In this document: one piece after another, positions 39,198 to 53,629 of the stretch | Layout: each line of letters opens with the position of its first letter | Position numbering within the stretch: position 1 is the stretch's first letter | Source: Tubiluchus corallicola | Lineage: Eukaryota; Priapulida; Priapulimorpha; Priapulimorphida; Tubiluchidae | DNA length: 64,000 bases | Direction of reading: 5' to 3' | Assembly (NCBI GenBank): GCA_030141605.1 | Contig: JAQGDQ010000109.1 | Coordinates: forward strand, 1 to 64,000 | Translations under genes and position numbers: made by a program | The notes under the pieces: generated by a model | Databases searched by the model: none | Told to the model about the DNA's origin: nothing | The model's input: the letters and a program-made list of their open reading frames with translations, nothing else

Positions 39198-40198
39198 AGG
39201 TAAAAATGGCACAGGAAAAATGGCACGGTAAAAATGGCACAGGGAAAAATGGCACGGTAAGAGGCACAAGAAAAATGCCACGGTAAAAGGCAAAAGAAAA
39301 GATGGCACGGTAAAAGGCACAAAAAATGGCACAGGGAAAAATGGCACGTTAGTAATGTATGTGCTTCGGATATAATAAAATGGGGTGTAATTATTTTAGT
39401 TATTTTACCTCTGCCAAGGAAGTTATGCTTCAAAACATTTTGTTTGTGTGTTTGGTTGGTTGTTTTTTGTCTGTTATTACAATAAACCTATTACGCAAAA
39501 ACTGTCTAACAAATTTCCAAGAAACTTTGTGAAGAAAGGTGGGTATAGAGTGCCAAAATGGAAATCTTTTCGCCGGTTCTTTTTTTCGCAAAACTTGACC
39601 GAACACCACGTACAAAAAAGTTCGTTAAGCACTTCATACAGGTCTCAGAGTGAGTATTTATTATATCCACTAGGACAAACAACTACGAGTTACTTTGAGG
39701 TTCCGTTTCCAGAAAATCTCGCTTGTTAAACTGTGTAACGCTGTCTATATACTTTGTTTATTAATGTATATAGCCCTATAAGGTGACTTGGTACGTATAT
39801 ATTTGTCAGTCTATTACCAAAATTAATGGTGAAAAAGGTAAATAAACGCTATATGGAACATTCGTGCATTACTGATTATGAATCCATTTAATGAACAAAT
39901 ATTTTGTGAGTCTTTTGCTGGTCTATATAACACCAATTTTTTTAATCAAAATAGTCAGACCAAAAAGATTAGCATTGTTCGGCTTTGGCAGAGATCTGCT
40001 TTCTACAGAGCGCATTCCTACTGAGCTTTTTATTATAAAAATCATTTACATCAAAATAACATATAAGCCATTTTCCAGTGCCATTTTTACCTACTTTTCC
40101 ATTTGTGCCATTTTTAATGTGCCATTTTCTCCTGTGCCATTTTTACCGTGCCATTTTTTCCTGTGCCATTTTTTCCTGTGCCATTTTTACTTCGCACC
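39198..40198. mobile_element. Fold-back element with tandem-repeat termini (copy A)
   Basis: The left end (39198-39350) is built of short iterations of AAAAATGGCACAGG / AAAAATGGCACGGT. The right end (40080-40198) is the inverse, GTGCCATTTTTACC / GTGCCATTTTTTCCT. ATTGATACAGAATGT (39183-39197) and ATTGATACAGTATGT (40199-40213) flank it directly and look like a 15-bp target duplication with one mismatch. The interior lacks a recognisable protein. Confidence 0.75.
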
Positions 40199-40751
40199 AT
40201 TGATACAGTATGTGTCCGCAACAACACAAATTTGCAAGAGGTTTCTGACTAAAAGTGTGGATGGTTAATATTCGTGTATAAAATTTATGTGTTGTTGAAT
40301 TTTGTGTGAAATTACATGTGGCATATTCATTTATTTAGACTGCAAAATCGTTTTTATTTTGTGCTAGACCAACTAGATGTATTATCAACTTAATAAGGTC
40401 CTATATATATATATTGTCCGGAGAAAATTGGCTTTTCCCTAGCATTGCCTCCGGTTTTAGAAAAAGCCCGTTTATTCGCTCACTCTGTCCGTCCTTCCTC
40501 ACTTTTCCACTCCAAAATATTTTCCCATTATCCACTTCCAATCGATTAATTAGGATGTTCTTTGATTTTATCACAACGATTAACTAGGATGGCCTGGGTT
40601 CAAAACTAAAAAATTGTAGCAGTTAGTTAATTAACAAATTTCTTAACTTAAACAGACTGAATAAAAAGCAGAAGTGCATGATACCGAAATGCTTGTAAAG
40701 CCGCTTTTAATTTCAAATTGATTTAAATAACACGTTCCCACTGTCTGCCTC

Positions 40752-41132
40752 CAGAGCCAGGTTGATCTTTTGGGGCCTCTGGGCAGATGAAATTATGAGG
40801 CTCGCCTCAGACGGAGTCACCGTCTAACTCGCCCGCGCCTGTTTTGAACATTTTTTACTCGTGATATATTTAGCGACATTTACACAGCTTGCTGTAACTT
40901 ATTGGAATTTTTTTGAATAAACCAGAATAGCTATCTCTTGTTTGTCAATAAAACGATTCTTTAAGAAATACCACTATTTCACTAATTATTATAAACCAAA
41001 TTAGGACGTATTTCAACACGTCCGCAGTGAAAAAAACATATTTTTACCAAATTTTACCAAAGCTCGAAGGCACCCAAGCTTTAGGGGTCCTAGGCTGCAG
41101 TCTGTACTAGTTTGAAAGATAATCCGGCCCTG
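40752..41132. mobile_element. hAT-like non-autonomous element (copy 1)
   Basis: Ends CAGAGCCAGGTTGATCTTTT and, inverted, CAGGGCCGGATTATCTTTC. 8-bp direct flanks TCTGCCTC (40744-40751) and TCTGCCTG (41133-41140) differ by one base. An 8-bp target duplication and CAGGGCC-type ends are hAT features. No transposase inside. Confidence 0.8.
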
Positions 41133-42290
41133 TCTGCCTGATCACTTGTCTCATAACTACGCGAAAGCTCGCTATACTGCATATTGTATATAATATATCA
41201 AGTACGATCAGTTTGTGAAAGCTGGAAGTGATTTAATTCAAATTTAAAGATTCAAGATTGTTTATTTCAATCTTGTTTCAAGCGCCCCACACTTAATGCT
41301 AGAGTGACCTAGAAAATTAAACTAGAAACAAAGCTAGAACTGAATTATTTCCTGTCACTGTGAACGTCTTGAAATTGCATTTTTGACGATGAATAAGAAA
41401 GAATATACAAAAATTCTCGAAGGCATTGATGCTGGACGGGTATTATGCTTGAACGTTTTACCGAAAAAGCAAAAATCTACAGAAAAGCTGCGTTCATCAG
41501 CTGGAAGAGTAGAATTAAATCACTCTCATTAATGTTAAGCAATTTAGTTCAAATGAATGATTAAGAAGAGTAGAAGTGCATGCTACCAAAAATTTTTGTA
41601 GATCCTCATTCATTTGACGGCATTCGGGCAATTCTGGTTCGTTTTAGTTTGTGTTTATCTTTGCACACCCTGGCGGTTTTCAGATTTTAAATAATGTACT
41701 TAGATTTTTCATTATGTGTTTTGCTGCCAAAGTTTTATCTATACCAGTTTCATAGTAGCGTTTCGTTTTAGAGAGTAGATAACAAGGTTCTTCAGTTCAT
41801 GAGTATTTAAAAAGTGAAACACGTTGATAGTAAACTTGTCTTGTTCGTTGAACAAAGTCAGAGTTTTATTTTTGTCAAACAGCGCTAGAAAAATTCTTTT
41901 AGATCCCAACCCAAAATGACCTCCAGACTTGTAAAAAGTCCAGTAGCCCTTTACACCTAGTAGCTGAAACTCCGTCTCCAGCACTATTTGAAAAAATAAA
42001 ACTCCGGTTTGAAGCAACAATTTCTCTATGCCAATGTGTATAACATTTCAAATACCGCTGAACTGAGCAGATGAAGGGTTTTATCTGCTCTACGAAAACG
42101 AATAATGCTGATTACACCACTATAACGAGGCAAAAGGAAAACATTTTGATTGTTACAACATTTGACAAAAGGGCAAGCCTACAATAATTATTTAAAATCT
42201 AAATTATCCACATAATATTGTTAGCAATTGTTTTTCTTCACTAGATGTATTTTTTTTATTTTAATATCTCAAGACTGTTTATCTTTGTTT
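41133..42290. other. Upstream of the neuropeptide gene; one unassigned open frame
   Basis: 41739-42020 (-) is open for 93 codons (LETEFQLLGVKGYWTFYKSG and on) with balanced composition. CAAATAG before it could be a weak acceptor. The family is not recognised and it may be chance. Confidence 0.3.
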
Positions 42291-42301
42291 CAGTTTATAA
42301 G
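42291..42301 (+). promoter_or_regulatory. 3' splice acceptor and short 5'UTR of the neuropeptide exon
   Basis: TTATCTTTGTTTCAG ending at 42293 is a strong polypyrimidine acceptor, eight bases before the chosen ATG. It implies a non-coding first exon upstream, not identified. Confidence 0.65.
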
Positions 42302-43108
42302 ATGAGTTTAAGTTCGTCGAGACAGTCTACCACAACTCAAAGCGCCCTTGTAGTTCTTCTTTTTCTTCTACACACATCATCTTTCGTCAACACGGAAAGT
42401 GCCGCGCAGCCTAAGCGAGGGCCTAATGACTTGAACAGATTCGCGTTTGGCTTGGGCAAGCGAGCCCGTGGTCCCACAGACTTGAACGCGTTTGCATTCG
42501 GCCTTGGAAAGCGAGGAAACGATAAGTATAATTTTCCTGATTTGGAAGAACAAGAAAAGAGAGCCAGAGGAAGGGAGGATACAAATCGTTGGGCGTTCGG
42601 ACTTGGTCGCAAACGCGGACCCACCGATTACAGGGCATTCAGTTTCGGTCTCGGAAAACGGGAAGAAATCCCAACAGATCTGAATAGGTTTAGCTTTGGT
42701 CTTGGCAAACGAGAAGAGATACCAACAGATTTGAACAGATTTAGCTTTGGTCTTGGCAAACGTGAGGAGATACCAACAGATCTGAACAGGTTTAGCTTTG
42801 GTCTTGGCAAACGTGAAGAGATACCAACAGATCTGAACAGGTTTAGCTTTGGTCTTGGCAAACGTGAAGAGATACCAACAGATCTGAACAGGTTTAGCTT
42901 TGGTCTTGGCAAACGTGACGACATACCAACAGATCTGAACAGATTTAGCTTTGGTCTTGGCAAACGTGAAGAAATACCAACAGATCTGAACAGATTTAGC
43001 TTTGGTCTAGGCAAACGTGTACCTTTAGAATTTGAAGAAAAGAAGAGGCGGCAAAAGGGAGCATCAGATTTAAATAGCTTCAATTTTGGTTTGGGGAGAA
43101 GGAAGTAA
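42302..43108 (+). CDS. AstA: Allatostatin-A/buccalin-type FGL-amide neuropeptide precursor
   Basis: A 268-residue secreted prohormone on one coding exon. The start at 42302 is preferred over the in-frame ATG at 42245, because a polypyrimidine-AG acceptor (CAG 42291-42293) lies between them and the 42302 Met begins a good signal peptide (ALVVLLFLLHTSSF, cut near the SAAQ region). Twelve peptides end FGLG before dibasic or tribasic sites, predicting C-terminal FGL-amide: GPNDLNRFAFGL, GPTDLNAFAFGL (with optional AR extension), ARGREDTNRWAFGL, GPTDYRAFSFGL, six EEIPTDLNRFSFGL, one DDIPTDLNRFSFGL and a final GASDLNSFNFGL. One acidic spacer (GNDKYNFPDLEEQ) and one basic-rich spacer separate them. 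FxFGL-amide is the arthropod AstA signature. The G-x-D-L start recalls mollusc buccalins. Receptors of the family are galanin/AstA-type GPCRs. Confidence 0.93.
   Translation: MSLSSSRQSTTTQSALVVLLFLLHTSSFVNTESAAQPKRGPNDLNRFAFGLGKRARGPTDLNAFAFGLGKRGNDKYNFPDLEEQEKRARGREDTNRWAFGLGRKRGPTDYRAFSFGLGKREEIPTDLNRFSFGLGKREEIPTDLNRFSFGLGKREEIPTDLNRFSFGLGKREEIPTDLNRFSFGLGKREEIPTDLNRFSFGLGKRDDIPTDLNRFSFGLGKREEIPTDLNRFSFGLGKRVPLEFEEKKRRQKGASDLNSFNFGLGRRK
42662..43018 (+). repeat. Seven 51-bp in-frame coding repeats in the neuropeptide gene
   Basis: Seven contiguous units of 51 bases, each coding one EEIPTDLNRFSFGLGKR-type module. Units 4 and 5 are identical at DNA level and the others differ at a few, mostly synonymous, sites. 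This suggests recent unequal crossing-over or gene conversion. Confidence 0.95.
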
Positions 43109-43183
43109 ACTTTCTCAGAGTGGTAAGTCTTGCGCAACTACAATTTTCTACGGATGTTTAACTTTCCATTGTCATTTTTCCTA

Positions 43184-43189
43184 AATAAA
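43184..43189 (+). terminator. Polyadenylation signal AATAAA after the neuropeptide gene
   Basis: AATAAA 76 bases past the TAA stop, in CTAAATAAATAATT context. Plausible 3' end signal. Confidence 0.55.
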
Positions 43190-45604
<2,415 letters not shown>

Positions 45605-45609
45605 CTGGA

Positions 45610-47950
45610 GAACTACATCAGATCCCGGTGTCATACCAAGAGACCTGAAAAAATGGAGTTTGAAAAAAACAGAGAAATAATGGAATGCTTTTATAGAAGT
45701 GAACCAAAAAAGAAAGGCTACAGAAAACGAATGCAGCAGATGTGGAAAGAAAAGGATAAGAGGGACGTATATCTGAGCAAAAATTAGCAGACCAAGTAAG
45801 AGTTACCAGAAGCAAGAGATTATTCCGCGAATTAGATCAGGACTAAAGTAACAGTCCATAAAATCGATAGTCATGATGATGTGGACGCATCGAAGCAAAT
45901 GTGGGGCAAATGCCAGATGTCAATACAACAGACCACCATCTACAAAGAGTAATTCTTGACGAACAGACCAACAGTTGAAAATTAAGCTTTTAAAAAGTAT
46001 GAGTGTAGAATGATAAGATGATGAGTGAACGAGTCAACTTACCAACATTAATGTCTGTAAATTATAAACAATTAGGACAAGTTACCACAAGAATTGACAG
46101 AATCTACACTGGTAAATTGGAATACATAAGCTTGCCCATGCTGCTGCTGCTTATTATAGCTATGCAGGAGCTTGGAATAAAGCTTCTTAATACAGATAGA
46201 CAGCGCAGTATGCCGCGTTGGAAATTTCGTCTGATTAAGAAGGTTGAAATGCTAAGGTTTAAGTAAGATAGAAGAACTCAAAAGTGGGTATTTGAAGAAA
46301 TGGAAAATGCATTACTGAAGGTGTTATGGAAGAATTTAAACAGCAGATAGTAGCTACTGCGAAGAAAATTAGAAGGTATCAAGATCGAATAGACCAATAT
46401 AGACAAAATGACGGCTGTTTAATAATGATACGGCAAAGGCATTGAAATAAATCTTAAGAGATGAAATTCAGATGGAGAAACAGAGATAGTGGAAAAATTT
46501 TGGATAAATATTTGAGAACAAGAAAAGATGCACAACATAAATGCTACTTGGCTAGAACAAAATGGAGAAATTACAAATGAGCAAAAGGATATAGTTACAA
46601 AAGAGAAATTGACATTTCAGCTAAAAAACGAAAACCTGGAAAACAGCAGGACCAGATAAAATAAGAGGATACTGGGGGACTATACTGTATAGCATTCATG
46701 ATAGAGTGGTTGCACAGTTACAACATACTGTGGAACGAAGGCCCTGCTGAATGGCTTACAGAAGGTCGTACTTCCCTAATTCAAAATACAAGAATAAAGG
46801 TACAATACCATCCAATTACCGGCCCATCACTTGTTTGAGTACTTCTTACTGGAATCATTTCATCTATCCAAGGTATCTATACCAATCTTGTAAAAAGTAA
46901 TTCTTACCATACGAACAGAAAGGATGTAGAAAAGACAGCAGAGTGACAAAAGATCAATTACTGATTAATAAAATGATCATGTGTGACAGTAAATTTAGGA
47001 AGAAAAACCTTGAGACAGTGTAGATATACTATAAGAAGGCATACGATTCAGTGCCTCATAGCTACGTACTGAAAACTGCCAGTTATATAAAATTAGTGAA
47101 AACATTACACTTTTCTCAAAAGCTCAATGACATTGTGGAGAACTGCACTGGTGTGGTAATAGTAATATGGGTAGTGTCAACATCAAGCGAGGAATTTTCC
47201 AAGCAGACTCACTATTCAGCCTAACGACTCAGTCAACAATAAACCATTTACTTTATATGGATGTTCTAAAATTATTAGGCGAATCAGAACTGAAGATTAA
47301 AAGTCTCACACATACAGTGAGGATATACAAATGGAATTCGGGACTGAGAAGTGCGCTAGTTTTTCACTAAAGAGGGGTCACTTGGCTGCAAGTGAAGGGA
47401 TAGTGTTATCACATGACCAAGTCACTGTGCCGATAACAGGCAGTGAAATTTACAAATATCTTGATGTGTTAGAATGTGAGGATATCCGCCATTGTGGCAA
47501 TGAAAGACAAAACTGTGACTGAGCATAAAAGCAGATGTCGAAAGATACTTAAGTTACATTTGAATGCAAAAAAATCAGGCAGATGCTATAAATCTATGTT
47601 GTGTTGTTGTGCTGATGAGATACTTTGGGGGATCATAAATCAGAATTAGCTCCTAGAACTAGATAGGAAGACACGTAATATACGTATCCAGCACATCATC
47701 CTAAGGCAGATGTAGACAGATTGTGCCACGTAATGTAGGCGGAAGAGGTCTGATAAGTGTTTATGATGCTCTACAGATGGAGCCACTTAATCTAAATGAG
47801 TATGTCAACAACAAGAGACAGCCTTTCCTAGAATGTGTCCCTGAAGCCAAACTTACAAAAGGTAATGAAACCAGCAAGGAATGTAAAGAAAGGCACCTGA
47901 GAGAACGGATAGATGAATAGAGAGGAAGGACCTTATGGTGCTGAATACTG
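45610..47950 (+). pseudogene. Non-LTR retrotransposon relic 3 (longest)
   Basis: Shifted plus-strand frames read, in order: IMECFYRSEPKKKGYRKRMQ; AGPDKIRGYWGTILY; NYRPITCL; YYKKAYDSVPHSYVLK; IKRGIFQADSLFSL; LLYMDVLKLLG (decayed YMDD); SEIYKYLDVLECEDI; and RNVGGRGLISVYDAL. This covers the N-terminal linker, RT core and C-terminal domain of a LINE polyprotein. Many stops and frameshifts make it dead. The 3' end runs into (GAA)n(GTA)n. Confidence 0.88.
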
Positions 47951-48051
47951 AGTCATTATTGATTGCGGTGCAGAGTCAAGCATTGGCGACAAAAAACACA
48001 CAGACTAGAATGTAATTTTTCTGGGTCCATTATGTAGACTCTGTTGCCAGA

Positions 48052-48184
<133 letters not shown>

Positions 48185-49070
48185 AAATAATTGGTTATTT
48201 AGCCGAATGTACAGATTCATTCCACATATAAGAATAAGGACTATTCTAATCCTTACATCTATCTACAAATCAGCATAGTATGTAATCCATACGTTTGGAT
48301 AAACAATTCCTACAAACGGATTAGTAATCAGTACGCATGCGTGTATCTAATTTAATAGTAGTAATTTATTCAAATGCATTATTAAGTTGTCATTATATTA
48401 TTATCGCAACGTTACTTTTCGATGGATCTCGGACTATTAAGTTGTGTGTACTGACCTCCAGTCCCTATTATTAACATTTACAGTCATAAACCTATAGAAA
48501 TTTCAGCCATATTCAATTCGGTGGTTTTTGCTTCCAGAACTTATAGGGACTACCAACCTGTCATATTATATTAAAATGTGAATTATCAGAAGTGGAGATC
48601 AGACGCCTTTCTGTAATTCTTCTATCAAATCTGTCTGTCAAAGCCAAAGCAGGAGATTTTCAATTCAGAGTAGGCGAGGAAAGGAGGCACACTCAGCAAT
48701 CAATTCTTCTCGGTTCAGTGGCCTTGAAGCCTTTGAAAGCTAGTGCTCCTTTCTATTTGTATCAGTTAATGTATTAAATTAGTTATGTCTAATAAGGCTT
48801 TTAGCGTGTCTGAAATCCCGCTTGTTATGAATTTCTTTATCAAAACGGACATTAACAAACCGTTTTAAGGCAATACAACTCATTCTCAGTTGTTCGTCGA
48901 CTGAATGTCATACCCAAAGACTGAAGTTAAATGATATGAACGATCACGATGATATGCACGATCAAGTCACAGAATTTTCTTTGTGATACAAACAAGTGAG
49001 ATCTAGCACCAATGGAAAGTTTTACCGAGATCGAAGAGCCAGCAGAGTTCGGTGTCTCTCTTGAATGTGA
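48185..49070. other. Intergenic, nothing recognised
   Basis: No supported feature. Confidence 0.4.
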
Positions 49071-49628
49071 GTAAAAACTGCACGGTAACAAATGACACAA
49101 ATGGAAAAGTACAAGAAAATGAAACAGGAAAGAAATTCTAGCTTGGAAAACTGCGTAACGCTGTCTATAACCATTGCTTATTAATGTGTATAACTTTATA
49201 AACGGATTTGGCATGTGAATTCATATATTTGTCAGTTATTACCATTGCCGAAATTAATGCTTAAAGAAAGGTAGATAAACACTATGTGAAACTTTCGTGA
49301 ATTATTTTACTTTTGATTCCATTTAATGAACAAAATATTTTGTGAGTCTTTTGCTGATCTATATAATACCAATACAGGCACATTTTTGTATGTTTGCTTG
49401 TTTATCTTTGTTTTACGTTTTTTAATCAAACAACGAGTAAGTTTGAGACTGTTTGGCTTTGGCAGGGATTTGCTTCCTATTGAGCGCATTGTAGTTTTAT
49501 TCTAGAAATTAATTGCATCAAAATAACAAATGCCATTTTTTCGTACTTTTCCTTTCATGCCATTTTTCCGGTGCCATTTTACCTACTTTTCCATTTATAC
49601 CGTTTTTCCTGTGCCGTTTTTACCGCGC
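49071..49628. mobile_element. Fold-back element, internally deleted copy B
   Basis: The interior (49153-49530) matches 39731-40075 of copy A: TAACGCTGTCTATA, CCATTTAATGAACAAA, GTGAGTCTTTTGCTG, GGCTTTGGCAG. The right end has the GTGCCATTTT / CCGTTTTTCCT iterations. The left end is short and degenerate, and no target duplication is evident. Confidence 0.7.
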
Positions 49629-51293
49629 AAAGTTTCTTTTCCCTGATGTAAATATTCAATTCGAGAACCCATTAAAACATTGACATCTAAAAGACGAGGA
49701 GCTTTGTTATAAATTTTATGTAACATTTTCCTAAGTTATTGTTTCAGATTGCAAGAAGAGAAAATAACGAATGAATAGACAACTCGTTTTGTCAGCAATG
49801 GCTTTATACCATCCTTAAGCAGCAGCAACATCAGCAAACAGGAGGCGTTGATGCTGAGGCAACAACCGGAACAACAAGCGCAACAAATGTTTCCCGTTAC
49901 AGAGGGCAAACAGACTCATAATTATAATTATCATTTTGCATCATGGCGCAAGACTGCAGAGGATTCAGTGCCAATTATAAATGCGCATTATTTTAGTTAC
50001 AGTACTATTAGTTATAAGCAATGTTGGCAACTTTTTGAAATGCCTTCAATTGTTCACTAAAATATTGTTTCTTAACACGAATCACCCAAAAGAAACTGAG
50101 TTCTGAGCAAGTTTAAACTTGCTGAAACGTATCTTATGATAATAGTTAGCAATCTTACACGTTTGAACTCGCAATGTCTTTCCCAATTAATGAATGAATT
50201 TGTGTTAATCAATTATTATATCGAGGTAACAATTCTTTTCTATGTTTGCTACGATGTCCAACTGCAATAATTTCTGTGTTGTATTAAACCGGCATCTGTA
50301 GTAAGTCTATAATAAAGTTTATAGAACCTGTTGGATATTTAAGATAGTCCATTTACATCACATTGCTATGTGGTACGGTTAGAGGATCTGTTCTATAAAA
50401 CTGAATATAATTTCCAATTGCTATGTAAAGGAAAAAATATTTATTCAGATTCATAATAACGTTTAGCTAGAACGGATTTTCAAAACCACTAGTAATGGTC
50501 ATATTTTGATGAAGTAATTTTATTGCATTACTACTTTCTCGAAAAGCATTAGAAAAGACTCACAAAATGTCAGTGCATTGGTATTTATGAAGTTATGAGA
50601 TGTTTAATGTAAAAGTATTTTACATGTTTATACTTCCGTTTACTTCTCAGACTGTTATTATAATTGTCAGATTGCAGGCTAACAGTGAAATTCAGAGTAG
50701 GCTACAAGCTGCATCTTACATTATTGGCGCCACTTTGTAATACCTGTCTGCAAATGAATCCTTTGCAGCCATCTTTTCCTGCGCAAATTAACGATTCGTG
50801 AGTGACATGTGAAATACTGAATATTTTATTCATTACTTGTAATTTATACGTTAATTTATAAGTAAACTATTATATTTGGAAATGCGCGATATTTGTTTAC
50901 TGTGTCAATTATTGTTTTAAAGACGTCGGGCTAGTAAAAATGCTTCATTTATTTTTTAATCATTCTGACACAGTTTAACTGCACATTTATAATATCTAAA
51001 TGAAGGAGACAATCGTGTCAGGCGAAACTAAAAATACAAGAAATAAAATAGTTATAATTATTTTATTTATGCATGTTGTGTATTTTATATACAAATGTAT
51101 GTCATTGTTTTTTCTACTGGAGAAATGTTGAAATATCAAACAATAGATTTGTTTTGAAATAGTATTGTAACGTGGGCGAAATACCATTTATTTTCGACCC
51201 CCTGTACATTGTGATGGACTCGTCCGTTCGAAGTCATTGCATAGTGGCGTTGAATACCAGGTATAAAACCGTCACTATGGAATCGCCTTGTCG

Positions 51294-51296
<3 letters not shown>
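49629..51296. other. Intergenic, nothing recognised
   Basis: A Gln-rich frame near 49848 is compositional. No gene supported. Confidence 0.4.

Positions 51297-51383
<87 letters not shown>
51297..51383 (+). repeat. (AAT)n microsatellite
   Basis: About 29 uninterrupted AAT triplets. Confidence 0.97.
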
Positions 51384-51385
<2 letters not shown>

Positions 51386-51519
51386 CAGCAACAACAACAA
51401 TATTTATTTAATGTCGGCTTTTGGATTAACAGAAGCTCAAAGAATTTTTTCGCCGACTGTAAATATCGAATCTACACCTACATAACCGAAACTATTATTT
51501 CTCCACTTTTACCCTAAAT

Positions 51520-51640
51520 GCCACTCGCCAGGTAGGGCAGCAGCGGGTACCATTTTTTAATGTACCCGGCCGCTGTATCGAACTCACGACCAGACAGAAA
51601 GCGTACGTGTTACCACTCTGGTCTATAAGACGGTTCAGTG
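51520..51640 (-). repeat. tRNA-derived SINE (second family)
   Basis: On the minus strand an A-box-like AGAGTGGTAACAC (51619-51607) and B-box-like GTGAGTTCGATAC (51587-51575) are spaced as in a tRNA. They are followed by a small palindrome GGGTACATTAAAAAATGGTA and CCC. Typical of SINE heads; the cloverleaf is not intact. Confidence 0.6.
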
Positions 51641-53629
51641 AGTTGACGGGCAAGCGCGTATGCCACCTCAGCACCTGTTCCCGTAGGGACAACCAGAATC
51701 GAGCACAATGGCTTAGATGTCTGGCGAGTTACTTAAATTTAATACATTTATTAATGATTTATTTATTTATTAATACATTATTTATTAACACATTTATTTA
51801 TTAATGCATTAGCACCATCCGATCAACATTACCGTATAAAAAGCATCATTCATGTGAAAACTTAACTCTGGTTCACTTAGGAGAAAGTTCATTGAAGAGA
51901 AACGCGTTTTTAACTCGTTCGATACTGACTGAGGTTCAGGTTGTATCCTGAACTTTAACTAGAAATCATTGTAATGTGAACGTGATGTGTTTCCAGCCGT
52001 TTCAAACAATAACAGAGGAATGATTCTAACAGTGGAAAGATAAAATGATTTTTCCAAATTTAGGGTCGCTCTCATGTGTTAAATTGTTGACCCGGTTTTT
52101 CATTTTGAACGCCATTGCCGTTTATTTCAGAAGCTGTTTACTTATGATCCAAAATGGCTGCGTCATATTTACTTTTCTTGTACTCCATCTTCAATCGGAG
52201 AAATTTTCCGAGACGCTGAAGTGTTTAATAAAAAAACAGCCAGTTTAAATTATCAACTTCGTGGTGCAGTTTTTAGTTAGTTACGTAGGGGTTTAATTTT
52301 ATAAAAGCTAACGAGTCTATTGTTAAAGAGGTTGTTTTAAGAAGAAATACTTATAGAGTTGTTCCACAAACACTACCAGTTTCAATTATCTAGCTGAAGT
52401 CTTGAGCCCACCGTTTTTATTGCGCAACAGCAAAAGGTCAGTAAGTAGATTATTTGATGTAACCCACTTTTTACCATGTAACAGGCATCATATAATCCAT
52501 ACTGAATTCTTCTAGTTAGACAGCATGGACGAAGTTGTGAATTCGAACCCATTTAACGTTTTTTCTTTTTGTACAGCATTTGGTACTTAGATAGCCGGTA
52601 CACAAATGTGTTTTTACATTTTACACCAATCTGAGAAGCCTTTCTCGGGAGAGGGGAAGTAGAGAGTATGAAGCTTGCACAGATAAATTGTAAACTATTT
52701 AAACGCTTACTAAGATTCTGTATATAGCATGTAGCAGAATCTTATTGGAAATTAGCCGTTTACTCTTTTTTTGTCTCTCCGCTACGGCAGTGAATTGCAA
52801 CTCCAAAACGATGGTACCTAGAGTCAACAAACTCGCTATTTAGACACCTGGGGAAAGGGGTCAGGCAATGGTATAGTACAGTAACCTATAAACTCAGGTG
52901 TCAAGGGTCATTTTATTTGAATCTTGTTTCTCTAACAAAACCCGTTTTTTTATTTTTTACACATTAACCGAAATGAGTGATCAATATTCTAAATTTATCA
53001 AATAATAATGGCATAGGTCTACTAATTTTATAATAGGCTAATCCTACTTTATCATTAAATGATTACATATGCACGCATGTCTATACCAATAATTTAATAA
53101 TAGGCTGTGTTTTTTTATTATCAAGTTGAACATGTCTATCTATGACGACAAACCCTCGCGTGCAAGAGGATAAACCTTTCACGCTATCATGCGTAAATGT
53201 TTCATCGAGGCACTTTCCTGTTGAATATTGAAAAATTCGCCAGTTGCATTTTCCTTGCAATAATCTCTGTTGCTCATTCATATAGTGATGATACCCTGCA
53301 GTTTTTGTGAACATTCACGGTGTTGTTAAGCGACTGGCTTTGCTGACGTGATTGACGTCAAATATAAATCAACATTTTTTTGTGAAAGTGGTGGCGTTCA
53401 AGTTGTTTTCAATCTGTATCATGAGCAAGAATAAGTTATAAGAAATAAAAATAAGCACTCATCTCAAGTTGGCCTTACACAGAATACCACTTTAAAAAAT
53501 CTAGAAGAATTATTTCGAGATTTATTTTGTTGAATTTGATTGAGCTGAAATCAACAACTAGGAAAAGTTGAGCATTCCTCAACAAGCAATAGCCTATGGA
53601 AGAGGACAATGACTGGTAAAAAAGTTTTG
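51641..53629. other. Intergenic, nothing recognised
   Basis: Near 52540 GAATTCGAACCCA is an antisense B-box-like motif, unsupported otherwise. 53081-53314 (-) is an open frame without family features. Confidence 0.4.

Noticed and set aside
42628-43137. 169-codon minus-strand frame
   Set aside because: Antisense shadow of the 51-bp neuropeptide repeats.
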